DNA of 64,000 nt, taken from assembly GCF_028858725.1 (NCBI RefSeq), contig NC_084760.1, forward strand, positions 53,655,367-53,719,366, given 5' to 3'. The notes under the pieces are model-generated. The model searched no databases. It saw only the letters and a list, made by a program, of their open reading frames with translations, and was not told where the DNA came from. This document shows, one piece after another, positions 13,548 through 26,661 of this stretch. Position numbers and translations under genes: made by a program. Every line of letters starts with the position of its first letter. Position 1 is the stretch's first letter. Source of the DNA: Colius striatus (Eukaryota; Chordata; Aves; Coliiformes; Coliidae).

Positions 13548-14994
13548 TATTATGATGGTAAATGGTCTTCTTGGGATGCACCAGCAAGCCCAACTGTAAT
13601 GTCTACACAGAATAGGAGCTGGCTCTACTCATGAAAGAAGAGGAAAAAGTGGATTTCAGCATCTCCTGACTGCTTTTCATTTCTCTGTAATTGTGTTTTT
13701 CTCATAGAAGTATACACTGGAAGCTTACTGAATTTGAAAATTGTGACAATCTCTTTAGTTACACAGTTTGTAACCATGCTGGTTCTGGTTAGTCCCAACA
13801 TTTTGCTTCGTAATTATCCTGGTGATTCAGGTCTCTCTGAAACCAGGAAGGTTTTACACAATCAGCAGAAAATGAATGAGAACTGTTTGTGTTAAGAATT
13901 AAACAACATCTTCTAGGCTATGAGAAGAACAAGTAATGGTTTTATGGAATGGAGGAGATTTTCTATCATTAAAAAAAACCCCCAAGCTTGTGCATTTGCA
14001 ATGATTTATTGCCTGCTAGATCTGCAAACACAGCTTCCCAGAGCCTGAAATTCCAATTTTGTTCTACCTAGTAAGGCTGGATGCCTGTTTACAATGCCTG
14101 ATCTCTCAAATTATGTCTAATCAGGCATTAGATTTTAATTTAAACTTACCCTTATACAAAGCTATGAGGTCTAATTAGTGTGTGAGAAAGTGAAGAATCT
14201 TTGTCAGTCACTTGACTGATGCCCATTCCTACTTTACACTGAAACAACAACTTACCCCAATCCTTCCACCTTTGTTTATTCTCACTGAGAAAAACAGAAA
14301 GCAAACCTCTGTTACTGAGAGAGGCAAATCTGAAGAGGTTTCTGAAAAGGACTCCCTGAACCAGGCAGCTCCTCACCACAGGCACTGGAAAATTACATTT
14401 ATAGCACAGCTGACTTCTGCAGGAATTGCTTTTACCATCCTGACCCTTTCTCCTCAATGAGTTTCTTCTTCCCTGTGGAGGAGCTCAGGACTATGTGATG
14501 TCAGATGCTGATTTCATCTGTTAGACATGATGGCATCCAACATCCTAGTAAAGTAGAAGAGCATTTCTTTGCTTTTAGCAAGCACATGTATGCAGCTAAA
14601 CCTTTGTTTCTGTTACTGTGGTTTTTAACTTTCAGGTATTGCTAAGGCAATTGCTTCTCTTTATCTGAGACAAAACAGTTCTGATTGCTCGGATACAAGA
14701 AACAAGGCTACATTCCATGCACTGATTTTTGTAAAGAGTCTGTCTAAAATTTGAACTTCTTCAGCCAAGAAGCATGCTATTCATTTTTTTTAAACCCCAA
14801 AAAATTCTACTTTGAAAGTAGTTATCATTTTTCTTCATTACTGGTTACGTTGTGTTTTTATGAATTTTTATAAACTGAAAAGACTTTTTTGCTTAGGTAT
14901 CCAGACTTTAAAGCAATACTAATTTTTACAGAACACTTGCTTATTACATTGGTTAGACTGAAAATCTAATTATGGAAATGGACTCTTCCTAATA

Positions 14995-15027
14995 GTATCT
15001 ATCTATCTATCTGTCATCTATCTATAA
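14995..15027. repeat. (ATCT)n microsatellite
   Basis: A tetranucleotide run of atct units, interrupted once by gtc. Simple sequence only. Confidence 0.9.
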
Positions 15028-15827
15028 TATAGAAGCCTATAACAAAACCTTTCCAGACTGCAGCTAGCTTCAGGACACTGGAACTTCATGCTGAAATACC
15101 TTCAGATTTCAAAGTAACAGAAACTTTTTCTTCCTTTCAGTGTAAATCTGGCCTCATTCCATTGTTTTGATTAATAGAGAATCAGAAAGGACATGCTTTC
15201 CATTAGCCAAAGGTTCCTAGAGATTAGGCTAAAAATAACGTTATAAGAATGTGACTTCTCACATTATGCAACTATTATGCACAATCTCCTAAGAGCACCT
15301 TTTACAAAGCCTTTTCCCATGACAGTGAAAATATCACTGGAGCAAATGTTATTTTTAACTTCATGCTCCAAATGGTGTAAATTCTTTGGGCACTCGTGTA
15401 CAAACAACATCTGAATAAAGGGCTATTGAGTTAGTTTAAAAGCGCTGTTATTCATACTGTTACTGCCTCTAGAACACCTTCAGCAGGGCAGTCTGTGGAA
15501 AGTGAAACAGAGATGGTGATGACACCCTAAACAGGATGTCAGTTCTAAATCATCTGTGGATTTTACCCTTATCAGGTACACTTGGTTTGGTTTCTTCTTA
15601 GAAAAGGCTAAACATGGTGGCATGAGGCTTGTCTTCCAGTGTCAGAGAGGGTCAAGAGAACCCTTAAAGCTCAAGACTGGAGACAGTTCCTGTCAACTAG
15701 TGTCCTAGTCTGTGTGCTTTACATTGAATGTGTTACTGAAATAACATCTCTTGTGAGCCAGAGTGTGTTTGCCAACACAAGCCATGCTGGCTCATACCCA
15801 CACTCAGATGGTACAAAGAAGTGACAT

Positions 15828-16405
15828 TATAGAATCACAGAGTTGTTTGGTCGGAAAAGACTTTTAAGATTATCAAGCCCAACCACTAACCTCACACTGC
15901 CAAGCCCGTCACTGCCAAGCCTGTGCCAATGTCTAACAATCTTTTCAGTGAAACAATTCTTACTAATCTCAAATCTAAACCTCCCTTGGGGCAACCTGAG
16001 CCCATTTCCTTTTGTCATATTATCCTGGACAAAAGACCCCTACCTTCCTATGACTTCCTCTCAGGGAGATGTAGAATGATGACGTCTCCCCTCAGCCTCC
16101 CTTTCTCCAGTCTCAAGAGCCCCAGCTCTCTCAGATGCTCCTCGTAAGACTTGTGCTCCAAACCCTTTACCAGCTTTGTTTCCCATCTCTGGACACTCTC
16201 CAGCCCCTCAATGTCTTTCTTGTAGTGAGGGACCCAAAACTGAATACAGTATTCAAGATGCAGCCTCACCAGTGCAGGTGGACAATTACTTCCCTGGTCT
16301 TGCTGGTCACACTATTTCTGATACATGACAGGATGTCATTGGCCTTCTTGGCCACCTGGGCACACTGCTGGCTCATGTCCAGCCAGCTAATATTTACCTG
16401 TCAGA
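15828..16405 (-). mobile_element. CR1 LINE 3' fragment
   Basis: The minus-oriented 3' region begins at the CR1 3' terminus (tatagaatcacag on plus) and extends into the end of ORF2, where the minus frame reads [19 protein letters not shown]. Similarity fades near 16.4 kb. Confidence 0.88.
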
Positions 16406-18263
16406 TATTGGCTGCTGATCTGCTTGAGGTCGCAGCAGTGGCAACTTTTCTGCCATGCTAGACCAAATTCTCACAATCACTGAGAGACTTTGCTCCAGGC
16501 AGTTATTTGACCTTGACTAACTGCCTGCCTTTGGTTGCAGCTTGGGTTCAGCTATTACACAACAGTTACCACCAGCATAGCTCTAAAATCTAATGATTTT
16601 AGTTGCTGCACTTGATGAATGTTGCTTTCCTTCAGGTTATTAATCCTGTTGTTCTTTGTTTTCTCAACTTCTGTTTACAGAAAGACAAAGATCATCTCCA
16701 GTGTTTTAAATTCACGATGCAAGTAAGAAAGGAAAAGATTCAGTCAACATGATCTGAAACACAAAGCAATTAGGTATTGATTCAGTATGTGTGTGGATAT
16801 ACTCTCTCCCTAACAGTTCAGAGACAGAAGCTGAGATAGGATCAAATTGTTAACATGTAAATCCCCAGTGGAAGTAAGGTATCAACAGGGAGGAAGCAGA
16901 GAAGCTGAAGAGCAAAGGGACTCCATGCGGGTGGAAAGAACAGAGCAGGCAGATTTGTGGTTGTTACGCCTGTGCTTTGTTCATTTAAGGAAAGAATTTT
17001 TACAAGAATTCAGTCTCTGCTTTAAACAATGTCATAATATTTTCATCTGCATGACTCGCTCTTTCATACTGACCTCCTTGTTATGACTATGTGACGGTTT
17101 AATCTTCTCTCCAAACAAAAAAAAAGGTAAGTTTTATTTGGAGATGTTCTTTCAACATCCTTCTTGATTTTTCAGTGGTTCTTGTACAAGTCTGAATTCC
17201 TGGCATTTATGTCCCCTCTTCTCGGAACCCTGGGCACTTCTTGTGCTTTGGCGACATCTTCTGGATAAGGTTGCCACTGGAAAGAATCATTGATCCACCT
17301 CTCCTAGGCTTTTTTCTGCTTGCTTTGCATCCATCGAGGGGGGGAAGGGTGGGGAGGGGAAGAGCACACATGTACCTGGTTTCATAGATTAACATCCTGT
17401 CTGAAATTCAGTAAAAGGTCAGAGACTCAAAGGGAACGGTGAAAGTGGATCTGATTCAAAACGCAAACACCAACTCCTGGTGTTTCATGCATGCATGGAA
17501 TGAGATATTTTGTCCCACACTTAGATAAAAGATTTCTTTAATTGCACTTACACATTTCTCTATTTTTCTTCTTAGGATAGATCTGTACTGTGCTTCCTCT
17601 TGGCTAGAGTAATTAGAGAAAAAGAGAGGCCCAGAGCAAAGACATCCATAGCCAAGTTTCCTGCCTTCAGCAGCAGATGCTTAGAAGAAACAGTAAGGTC
17701 AAGGTAATTCAGAAGCAATAATTCCCAGAACACATTTTTAGCCACAGGCAGAAATACTTTGGAGGAACTTTGAGCTGCATGTGGTGACTTGTAAGCAGTG
17801 GGTTGTGATGGGTTTTACTTGGACCAAATTTTCCAGGTGCTCTTCTGAACCCAAATAAGTTTTTAACATCCATAATGTTATTCAATAAGGAGTTTATAAT
17901 CTCCATGTTGTATGGGATCAACTTGTTTGCTTTGTTTTGGTTTTGAACCTGATACCTACTAGTGTCTCAATGCCCCATTTACTTGTATTTGAAAGGGTGG
18001 GAAATATCCTTACATGTTTCTTCCATGACACTTGTGATCTTACAAACAAAGCAGTTGTGTGGTGGTTTGGGGTATTGTTTTGTGAGACTGAAGAGTTTCA
18101 GTGACTTCAGTTACTCCTCACCTGAAACCTGCTCGATACATCTGACTGTCCTTCTAAGAAACTTATCCATTTTTTCCTTCACCATCTTTAAGACAGAGGA
18201 ATTTGCTACAGCAGGAAGAGGCCTAGCTGTACATTTGGGTTGATGTTGTGTTCCAAATGGCTC
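16406..18263. other. gene-poor DNA
   Basis: Nothing recognised between the CR1 fragment and the pentanucleotide satellite. Confidence 0.6.
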
Positions 18264-18533
18264 CTTTCCTTTCCTTTCCTTTCCTTTCCTTTCCTTTCCT
18301 TTCCTTTCCTTTCCTTTCCTTTCCTTTCCTTTCCTTTCCTTTCCTTTCCTTTCCTTTCCTTTCCTTTCCTTTCCTTTCCTTTCCTTTCCTTTCCTTTCCT
18401 TTCCTTTCCTTTCCTTTTCCCTTTTCCCTTCCCTTCCCTTCCCTTCCCTTCCCTTCCCTTCCCTTCCCTTCCCTTCCCTTCCCTTCCCTTCCCTTCCCTT
18501 CCCTTCCCTTCCCTTCCCTTCCCTTCCCTTCCC
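18264..18533. repeat. two-part pentanucleotide satellite, (CTTTC)n then (CTTCC)n
   Basis: About 30 units of CTTTC (18264 to about 18416) pass through a short transition into about 21 units of CTTCC (to 18533), 270 bp in all. The plus strand is pure pyrimidine and the minus strand pure purine. The open frames of 100-166 codons across it (poly-GREGK, poly-SFPFL) are artefacts of the five-base period. Confidence 0.98.
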
Positions 18534-21289
18534 GTTTCATAAGACAGTTGTTCATTACTACAAAGTCCTCTATAGTTCAGTTCGTGCCTGACCCCCTTTA
18601 ATATCTTGATTAAATTAGTACTGGAAGAAAACTTTTTCAACTTTTCTGCCCCCAGGTCATTTGTGGATGTGTTCCATAGCATCAGCTTGAGCACAAATTC
18701 ATACAAGATCTAACTGTACTTTATAAATTAACTCATCGGTTCTGCCCTCTGTTTCCAATCCTCAAACAAGCTGTTAATCTGTGTGAGGCCATTTCCTTTC
18801 ACCACTGGGGCACCAGAGTCTCTTCAGCAGCTCTGGAGACTTTGAGAAAGCCTCTTTGGAAACCAGGGAGCTGGCACAAGAACATGGACAAGGAGGTCTG
18901 GGCTGTTACTTTCTTGAAATAGTAACAATAGATGAATCTAATTTCCCTTTACAAAAGCCAGGCTGTTGTCTCCACAGTGCTCAGCAATGTACTTTCTTAG
19001 CAGCACTAAACATTTTTCCTGTCAGTTGGATCTGCTGAGGCCCGATCACTCTGGCACCTCTTAGGAATACTGTCATCATGGTCCAACCTTTACCTTCCCT
19101 GTGATGCCAGGGAGGCAGAGATTGCAATTCTCCTTGACAGAGTGTGGTAATACTACTTCAGTGTATCAGGCATGGAATCTGGACTGCTTCAAGAGGAGCT
19201 GAACACAGATCTCAAGCTTCTCTCATGGCTCATGGGAAAGCTCCCATGAGCCATGAGAGTGAACACTGCAACAACTTTGAAGTACCTTTTTGAAGGCCTC
19301 TAGTTCAAATATTGATCCTGTCATTTGTCTATAAATTTGAAAATTTGCTCATCCAAACTTTATTGAAGCATTATCTCCTCTTCTACTGCCATCCCTCCTG
19401 CATTCCCATCTGCCCATTGTGTGCTCTTTCCCAGACAACCCATTTTGCAATGGAGGCCTTCTGGGGCAGTTGTGCCTCCAAAACATTTCATTATGGGCAA
19501 CACAGCATCCAAAGCTGCTGTTCATCAGCGTTCAGCAAGGTTAAAATATCATTCAGGAAAGAAAAAAGCATCTTTGCTATTGCTCACAAGCAAGTTGTGA
19601 GTAAGCTTAGATCTGAACCCCCAGTACATTAAGCTGCTCTGCAACACAGGGTTTGGCTTCACGGAAAAGGCAAGGTGGGTCACTGTTAAGCACTTGCCTA
19701 TTTTGCACTGCAACTGAGATTGAGCATTTGAAATATGGAGCATAGTGCAAATCCACAATGCCATAAGCAGGGAGAGGCATGTTTGCACCAAAGAGCCTCT
19801 GATCTTCACTGGGAGTGAAACATAACCATGTATTGACACAAGAAAGGCAATCAATTTTGATTTTGGAAAAGGAGTTGCTGAAAACAGCTTTCCAATACTG
19901 CATGTCAGGAAAGCTTGGGATAGGCAGTGGTTTTACAGCAATGTAAAGGCAGGACTTTTGTCAAATTCTGAAAGACTTATCACTGTTTCCATTTGCCATT
20001 AAAGTAAATATGTTTGCAGGTGAGTGTGGTGGGGTACAAAGAGACAGCCATTAGGATTTTCTTTTCCCTGATAATGACTAATTTACAAAGCAAAGAAAGA
20101 TGTTCCAATCCAGGTCATGCTGAACAACTGTCGAAGTCAAAACCACGTTTCCTTCCCACCTGTACCACTGAAGAACACTGAAGTGGTGAGAGCCACCTGG
20201 CTGAGAATGGACAAGTCTGGACAAGAACTTCTGCCAATTTTATCGTACCTGAGCTGCTGCTGAACAGCTGTCTGTCAAGGTTTGTAGCCATGTCACAGAT
20301 CCATCAGGTGGCTGAAGGGGGAAATGACTGTGCTCCTTTTGAGCAGTGGTTGTTACTGGTATTGTACAGATGCTACAATTTGTTGGACACAAGGTCCAAC
20401 CACCTTATCCCTGTCATAATCAAATTTGGCAACTTCTGCCATGCTCAGGGAGACAAAGTACGAAACCTAAAAGGTTGCTCTGTTAAAAGTCCTGTAACTT
20501 GATAAATTTCTGGTCGAGGAATTTAATGATTTTCTTTCAAGAAGATGGATGACTGCTCTCCAGGTGGCCCAACACCACTTCATTCCATGGGCTGTATGCA
20601 TCTGCTGGAGCTCTCGCTTTTCTGAAGGCTGGTAGTGACATATCAAATTTAATCATCATTTAAAATCCCAGTAGGAACCAATTTCATATCTAATTTAAAT
20701 TGAGTGAAATAAATAGGCTTACACCACAGGTGAATTTGCCCTGATCTATTTCCTGCCAGAAGTTCTGAAGTAGAACTTGAAGAATATGCCACACATCTGC
20801 TGAGAGCCTCAATAGTCAAAGTAGACAGCTGACCTGTTTCTCTTCCAACATAGGTGGTGTTGGCAGGAAACTCTTCAGCAGCATTTCCCTTGGCCTTGTT
20901 CAGTATTTCTCTAGCACTGTAACAGTTCCACCCAGTAGCTCTTTGCAGCTGCACAAGTCACATTTATTTGAGGTTGGGGTTGCTGTTGCTTCTTTGCTCC
21001 ACTCCTGTCTTCACAAAAAGTGACTGTGGACCATTAGGTCAGCAACCAACTTGGACACATTTGCAGTGTTTTCTAATGCTCTAATAGCTTATTGTAAATT
21101 GTTAGCCTGTCACTGAATAACACACGTCCTGGCATTTTTCATTTGAGGATTTCTGCATAACTTAGCTGCTTTTTTTTTTCTTTTCTGATTCCATCCCCAG
21201 TTTCAGAGTCCTATTTATGGGCACCAGGCAAAAGTCTAAACCTCAGCACAGGTTGTGCTTTTTCACCTACATCTGTAAGGCTGTGTGAT
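18534..21289. other. unclassified DNA with hairpin and coding-like minus-strand stretches
   Basis: Holds the perfect hairpin at 19220-19259. Two minus-strand open frames of about 100 codons (19607-19903, 20649-20954) lie here, with further readable stretches between them broken by stops and frame changes. I recognise no protein family. It could be a decayed element or retrocopy, or chance. Confidence 0.4.
19220..19259. repeat. perfect hairpin, 18-bp stem and 4-nt loop
   Basis: ctctcatggctcatggga (19220-19237) is exactly complementary to 19242-19259, separated by aagc. No flanking extension pairs. It is not inside a recognised repeat. Confidence 0.95.
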
Positions 21290-21730
21290 ATGACTCCAGA
21301 TGAGGCCTCACCAGAGCAGAGTAGAGGGAGAGCAGAACCTCCCTCGACCTGCTGGTCACACTCTTCTTGATACATCCCAGGGTGCCATTGGCCTTCTTGG
21401 CCATGAGGGCACATTGCTGGCTCACATTTAGTTTATTGTCAACCAGGACTCTCAGGTCTCTCTCCACAGAGCTGCTCCCAAGCAGGTCAATCCCCAGCCT
21501 GTACTGGAGCATGGGGTTGTTCCTTCCTAGATGCAGGACTCTGCACTTGTCCTTGTTGAACCCCATGAGGTTCCTCTCTGCCCAACTCTCAAGCCGATCA
21601 AGATCCCGCTGAATGGCAGCACAGCCTTCTGGGGAATCAGCCAGTCCTCCCAGTTTGGTGTCACCAGCCAACTTGCTGAGGGTACACTCTGTCCCCTCAT
21701 CCAGGTCGTTGATGAAGATGTTGGAGTAAT
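21290..21730 (-). mobile_element. CR1 LINE fragment, RT C-terminal part
   Basis: The minus-strand translation (open from 21755 down to 21267) shows [37 protein letters not shown] and [20 protein letters not shown], the thumb and C-terminal part of CR1 reverse transcriptase. Both the 5' part and the 3' UTR are missing. Edges are approximate. Confidence 0.88.
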
Positions 21731-22607
21731 TCATATTGTTCTGAAAGATGTACAATTTAAACTGAGTACATCAGACAAGTCCTGCTGTTAGCAGCAATTA
21801 ATCTCTCGTGTTTTGATGTGGCAATTTTATCATTCATAAGCTTAAGTGCTGGTAGATTTTGAGGTCTCCAGAGCCTCTGTGCTTTGTGTCAAACAAATTG
21901 TTCTGTAAGAATAGCAGTGTTGAGTGATTGAAAGAGAAACTCATTAGTTTAGACAAGTTGTTTTGCTAAGATTTGCATTTCAATTACATTGAGGCAGCAG
22001 ATTTAAAATGAGTGGAGCTTAGATGGCTTTTTCTGACCATGAGCGTGGGGCTCAGAGGGATTGGACTCTCAGCTGCTGCAGGTGAGCAATCACAAAAGCC
22101 TACCTCCAAGACTCTTCAAGCAGTGTCTGCAAACAGAAACATCCACCACCGACGTGAAGGACAAAGAGACTATATATTGTCAGTAACTTACAGGGTGAAG
22201 GCTCAGGTACTTAGTATGAAGTCATTTGTACTCCTGTTTAATATCATTAAAAGAAAAAATATTTAATATCTTCTGTCCTGTCAAGAAAAGGAGAAAAAAC
22301 CCTGTGCTATAGTGTATAAAGGTCAATGCTATCATAACTACTTTATGGTATGTAATGATTGCTCTTTGTAGTGACAACCATCCTCAGCGTGTGAAATATT
22401 TTATGAATACCTTCAATGAAATAGGCTGAGTGTCTGTCAGGATACCGACACCTCTATTGCTCTGAATGTAAACGATATGTCAGGGGAAAGAACAAGATTA
22501 AAGCTTCAAGAATATTTCAAAAGAGAAATTTGGGTCATCCTGCACAAAAGTTCAATTTTGAATTTCTTCCCTGAGAGACAAGAGCCCTGTGCTCACCCCT
22601 GTGGGAG

Positions 22608-23218
22608 TGATGTGGTTTAATCCCAGCTGACAACTAAGCCTCACACAAGCCTCCCTGTCACGCTCCCCCAGCAGGATGGGGGTAAGAATTGGAAGAGTAA
22701 AACTGAGAAAACTAATGGGTTGAACTAAGGACAGTTTAATGGGTGAAGCAAAAGCTGCACGCAAGCAAAACATCACAGGGAATTCATTCCCCACTTCCCA
22801 TCAGCAGGCAGGTGTTCAGCTGTCTCCAGGACAGCAGGGCTCCATCACACATAATAGGTACTTGGGAAGACAAACACCATCACTCCAAATGTCTCGCACT
22901 TACTTCTCCCCTCAGATTTACATGCTGAGCACAACAGCATATGGTATGGGATACACCTTTGGTCAGTTGGGGTCAGCTGACCTGGCTGCGTTCCCTCCCA
23001 GCTTCTTGTGTAGCCTCAGTCCGCTTGTTGGTGGGGTGGGGTGAGAAGCAGAAAAGGCCTTGACTCTAAGCACTGCTAGTCAACTGTGAACTGTTAATAA
23101 CACTTAATAACTGTTAATAGCAGTGTTATTAACACTTTTTCGAGCACAAATCCAAAACATCACCCCAATACCAGCTACAGTGAAGAAAACTAACTTTGTC
23201 CTGTCCAAAACCAGCGCA
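22608..23218 (-). mobile_element. solo LTR of an avian endogenous retrovirus
   Basis: A 611-bp block begins TG and ends CA on the plus strand and has the layout of a common avian ERV LTR (probably ERVL/class III). Read on the minus strand it has a degenerate TATA region near 22917-22930 and an ATTAAA polyadenylation hexamer at 22735-22740. The flanks are gggag (22603-22607) and ggaag (23219-23223), a 5-bp duplication with one mismatch. No gag, pol or env remains lie next to it, so it is a solo LTR left by recombination. The family name is from memory of the sequence type. Confidence 0.75.
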
Positions 23219-25999
23219 GGAAGGAACATCTTTCTGCCCTTCACCATCCTTCTTTATGCCTTGCCTCATCAAAAAGTCAGTAAAGGAGGAGCAGTGTTTA
23301 CTACACAAACGTGTATGCACTATGCATACTCCTGACAAGCTGCTTCTGATCCCTTCTTCCCACACCCTCATGGAAATAATAATAAAGGCAGTGTGTTCGT
23401 AGGGCCAGATACAGTGTCTCCAGGACAGCAATAGTGGTGTGGTAAGGAGTGAAAGGGACGTGGGCTCTGTCCTGTGGGCTAGGGATGGGCAAGACAGTCT
23501 AGACAGGGCAGTGGGGAGCTGGGCAGCCAGAGGACAGGCTCTGCAAGCCCTAGGTGCTCAGCTCCTTCCCTCCCCAAGGTCCCCTGAGGCCTGTGTGGTT
23601 TGCTTTCCAAATCTTTGTCTTGAGAAGTTTAATGGAAGAGAGTGGCCCCTTTTCTTTGCTTCCCTGTACATCTCACTTTGGAAGAGCAGGTTTATAAATA
23701 GCCTCTTGCAATTACATGTGGATTTTTTCAGTACTAGTAAGTAATAGTTGTCCCCGAACATCATTGCAAAAAACAGTTGTGGGACAGGAGGTGGGATGGA
23801 TGGTGGTTGGGGCTAAACATCTCTAAAAGCTACTGCACTTCATGGAGGACTGAGATGTGACCACTCTCGTCTATACAATAACCTGAATTTTGGTAAAATG
23901 TGCAAATCTCTTTCTTGTGTCTCAAATCTCTAGTCAACAGAAAATCCCAGCAGGAACAGGGCAGTTTTCCTTAAGTGCCAATTTGGTGTCATTGTGAAAA
24001 AAGCTTTATTTGTGTGTATCCCCCTCTCTGTCAGCCAGTGCCAGACACCAGTAGGAGCCCGAGAGCAGCACAGGGCAGACCAGCTTGGCCAGCTGCACCC
24101 GATTGCTGTCAGGATAAACAAGTTTGCCGCTGTTGTTATGCAGATAAATTAGGACCAAGGGCTGGTTTTAAACGCATTTTTCTTGTCTTTGAAGGAGAAA
24201 CAGAACAGCTAATGGAGGAACCGAATTCCTTACCACATTAATAATGTGGCTGCTGTGCCCATTGCTAGGGTAAATGCTGTCAGTGATTAAATAGTGACTG
24301 GTCATAATTCACTAATAAAGATAAATATTCATTCAAGACAAATGGTGATTTAAGCCCTCTTCTTCTTACAGTGGGGTCCAAGGCATCCAAACAGTTTTGC
24401 CGAGCACTCAGGGAAAATTGCAGAGCAGAAATGAGACTTGAAGGCTCCAGAAAGAATCTTTTTTATTACTATTATTATTCCCAAATATGTCTCTGCAGCC
24501 ATGTCTGTGCTGCTGACTAAAAGGAGACCAGAAATCCATTTCTGCTCCCGACACCTGTGCCCTGCACTGCTCAAGGGTCACCTCTGCTGATGGTATGACA
24601 CAGAGCTTGGGAATAAAGCCAGCAGCTGAGCCTTGTCCCTCTTTGGTGTAGCAGTACACTTACTGTACTGGTCATTAGAATAATGGTCGAGAGTCGCAGT
24701 TGGTAACTGAGAACAAGGAACACAATGTGTGAGTAAAAAATTTTCTTTAGGGAAAGCCAAAGCACTTGAAAACCCTCTCTGTGGATTAAGGAGAGGAACT
24801 GCAACCTCCCAGGCTTCACAATCAGCCTTCTACAATGGGAAACAGCATGGTGGGAAAAGCCCTGCTCTGGGTTTATCATGTTGTATCCCAGCTGGTTTGA
24901 CAACCACCCTGAGCATTTCTATTCTTCTGTGTGAGGCTTTGCTCAGATGTGTATGGGAAACACGGTGAGAAGCTGTGAGCTTGGATGGACAGTACAGATC
25001 CACACCGAGTGCAAGACAGAGGTGCAAAGTTGTAGCCAAGGGAGCTCTTTGTTGCATCACTGCTGCTTTCAAACATGTTTCTTTTAAGAAGACTATTTGC
25101 TCTCCACTTTGGTGCTCTTTTTAACTGTCTTTTATAGGAGGCACCACAACGATTAAAGAAAGGTCATCTTATAAAGGGGCTTTCACATTTGGGTGCTTGA
25201 AAGAGCCAGTGTGATGGCTGATGGTTGCAGTGAGAGTTTCCACATGCTGGCTGCAGGAGCTGTACTCTCTTCCCTGGGTGATGGTGCCCCAGGTTCACTG
25301 TGCCCCTGCTCTGAAGTTCATCCTTCTTTACACTTCCTTGAGCCTATAAGAGTGTAGGTGTTCTCTTGTTTAGAAAAAAAAAAAAAGACTTGAATTTCTT
25401 TCCTGACTTGGAACCTCATGCTGTTAGCTGCTTTCAGTTATTTTGGGTCCTGAGTGTGTTGGCTTTCATAGCCACTGCAGCAGCACTTTCAGAAAGTCCC
25501 AAATCTTCCCCAAACTGCCAACACTTTGGGAAAACCTTATTTAAAATAAAACAATAATCTGTGAAAATCTAGGGAGTTTTCAGCTCCTCTCACCTCCAAG
25601 AACGAATGGATGTCTGAGACATCAGGGTCTGAGCACACCATTGCTCACACCCAGCAGCAGGAAGCTGCCCTGCATAGGTAGTTGTGTCTGTGCACACAAT
25701 TTGGGCTGGCTCTGTGCACAGGCAGCAGCAAACTGGGGCTCTTGAAGCTGCCACTAGTCAGTAGCAGTGTATACTCACTCACTGGCTCTTCATGATGGTA
25801 ATTGATTTTTATGAATGAGGGAGGGAAAGAGCATTAGAAACAGATTGGTTATAATCAGCTTTTAATTAAAATCTTCAAACCATAATTTAAAAATATCCTA
25901 TTACTTATCTTTTCTGTTTCACAGGCACGAAGGCAAGCGAGTGATAATGTAACGATCTGATTGTCACTGGCTTGGATAATGGACCGTGTCCAGGGGCTG
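23219..25999. other. gene-poor DNA between solo LTR and long CR1
   Basis: Nothing recognised. Several open frames of 60-110 codons overlap each other on both strands, as expected by chance. Confidence 0.6.
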
Positions 26000-26139
26000 A
26001 CAGGACTATGCCATCAACTGCTGTTAACAGCAGTCCTTCACAATGCTCCCTCCTGCTGCAGAGCTGCCTGCAGTGGGCTGCACATCTGCACCATCTCCCT
26101 CCCAGCTGAAACCTTTATTTTCTCTTCCCAAAGTGGAGC

Positions 26140-26661
26140 CTCCATGACAAGAAGGCAAAGGAGGGTTATATCAGTAGATGATTCCCTTCTGAAGGGAACC
26201 GAAGGCCCCATATGTCAATCAGTCCCATCCCACAGAGAGGTCTGCTGCCTCCCTGGGGCCCAGGTTAGAGATTTTGCCAGGAACCTCCCTGATCTGGTGC
26301 ATCCAACTGACTACTACCCACTGTTGGTAATGCAGATTAGTAGTGATGAGGTAATGGAGAGAAGTTCAAAAGCTATTAAAAAGGATGTCAGGGCAACAAG
26401 GAGAATGCTATGTGGCTCAGGAGCACAAGTAGTGTCCTCCTCCATCCCTCTCATGGCAGTGAGGGATACTGAACAAATAAGGAAACTGCAACTGATTAAC
26501 AAGTGGCTCAGAGACTGGTGTCAAAACCACAACTTTGGGTTTTTTGACCATGGTGAAATTTTCATGATGCCAGGTCTGGTGACGGAGTTCATCTGTCTCA
26601 AAAGGGCAGAAGGATCCTTACAAATGAGTTAATAGGGCTCATAGAAAGGGCTTTAAACTAG
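26140..26661 (+). pseudogene. CR1 ORF1 remnant, SGNH/GDSL-like domain
   Basis: An open frame of 223 codons (25961-26632) contains, from about residue 66, ISVDDSLLKGTEGPICQ, REVCCLPGAQVRDFA and DYYPLL, which I recognise as the SGNH-hydrolase-like ORF1 domain of avian CR1. The usual Gly of the GDS block is Asp here, the GxND block reads QISSDE, and the terminal D-x-x-H block is not preserved, so the catalytic pattern is lost. The family's usual ending (ELIGLIERALN, then TAG at 26659-26661) appears only after a frameshift near 26625. The first 60 or so codons of the open frame may not belong to the element. Confidence 0.8.

Larger units (their letters stand above)
12618..15827. other. gene-poor DNA between CR1 fragments
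   Basis: Nothing recognised except low-complexity runs (13521-13547, 14995-15027). Confidence 0.6.

Noticed and set aside
18206..18706. Open frames of 100-166 codons with GREGK- or SFPFL-like repeats
   Set aside because: They are produced by the pentanucleotide satellite, which has no stop in several frames; not genes and not a CRISPR array (no spacers).
22739..23044. Overlapping open frames of 61-101 codons
   Set aside because: They lie inside the solo LTR and match no protein I know.
23093..23133. 11-bp inverted repeat with a 19-nt loop
   Set aside because: It lies inside the U3 part of the solo LTR and is explained by that element.
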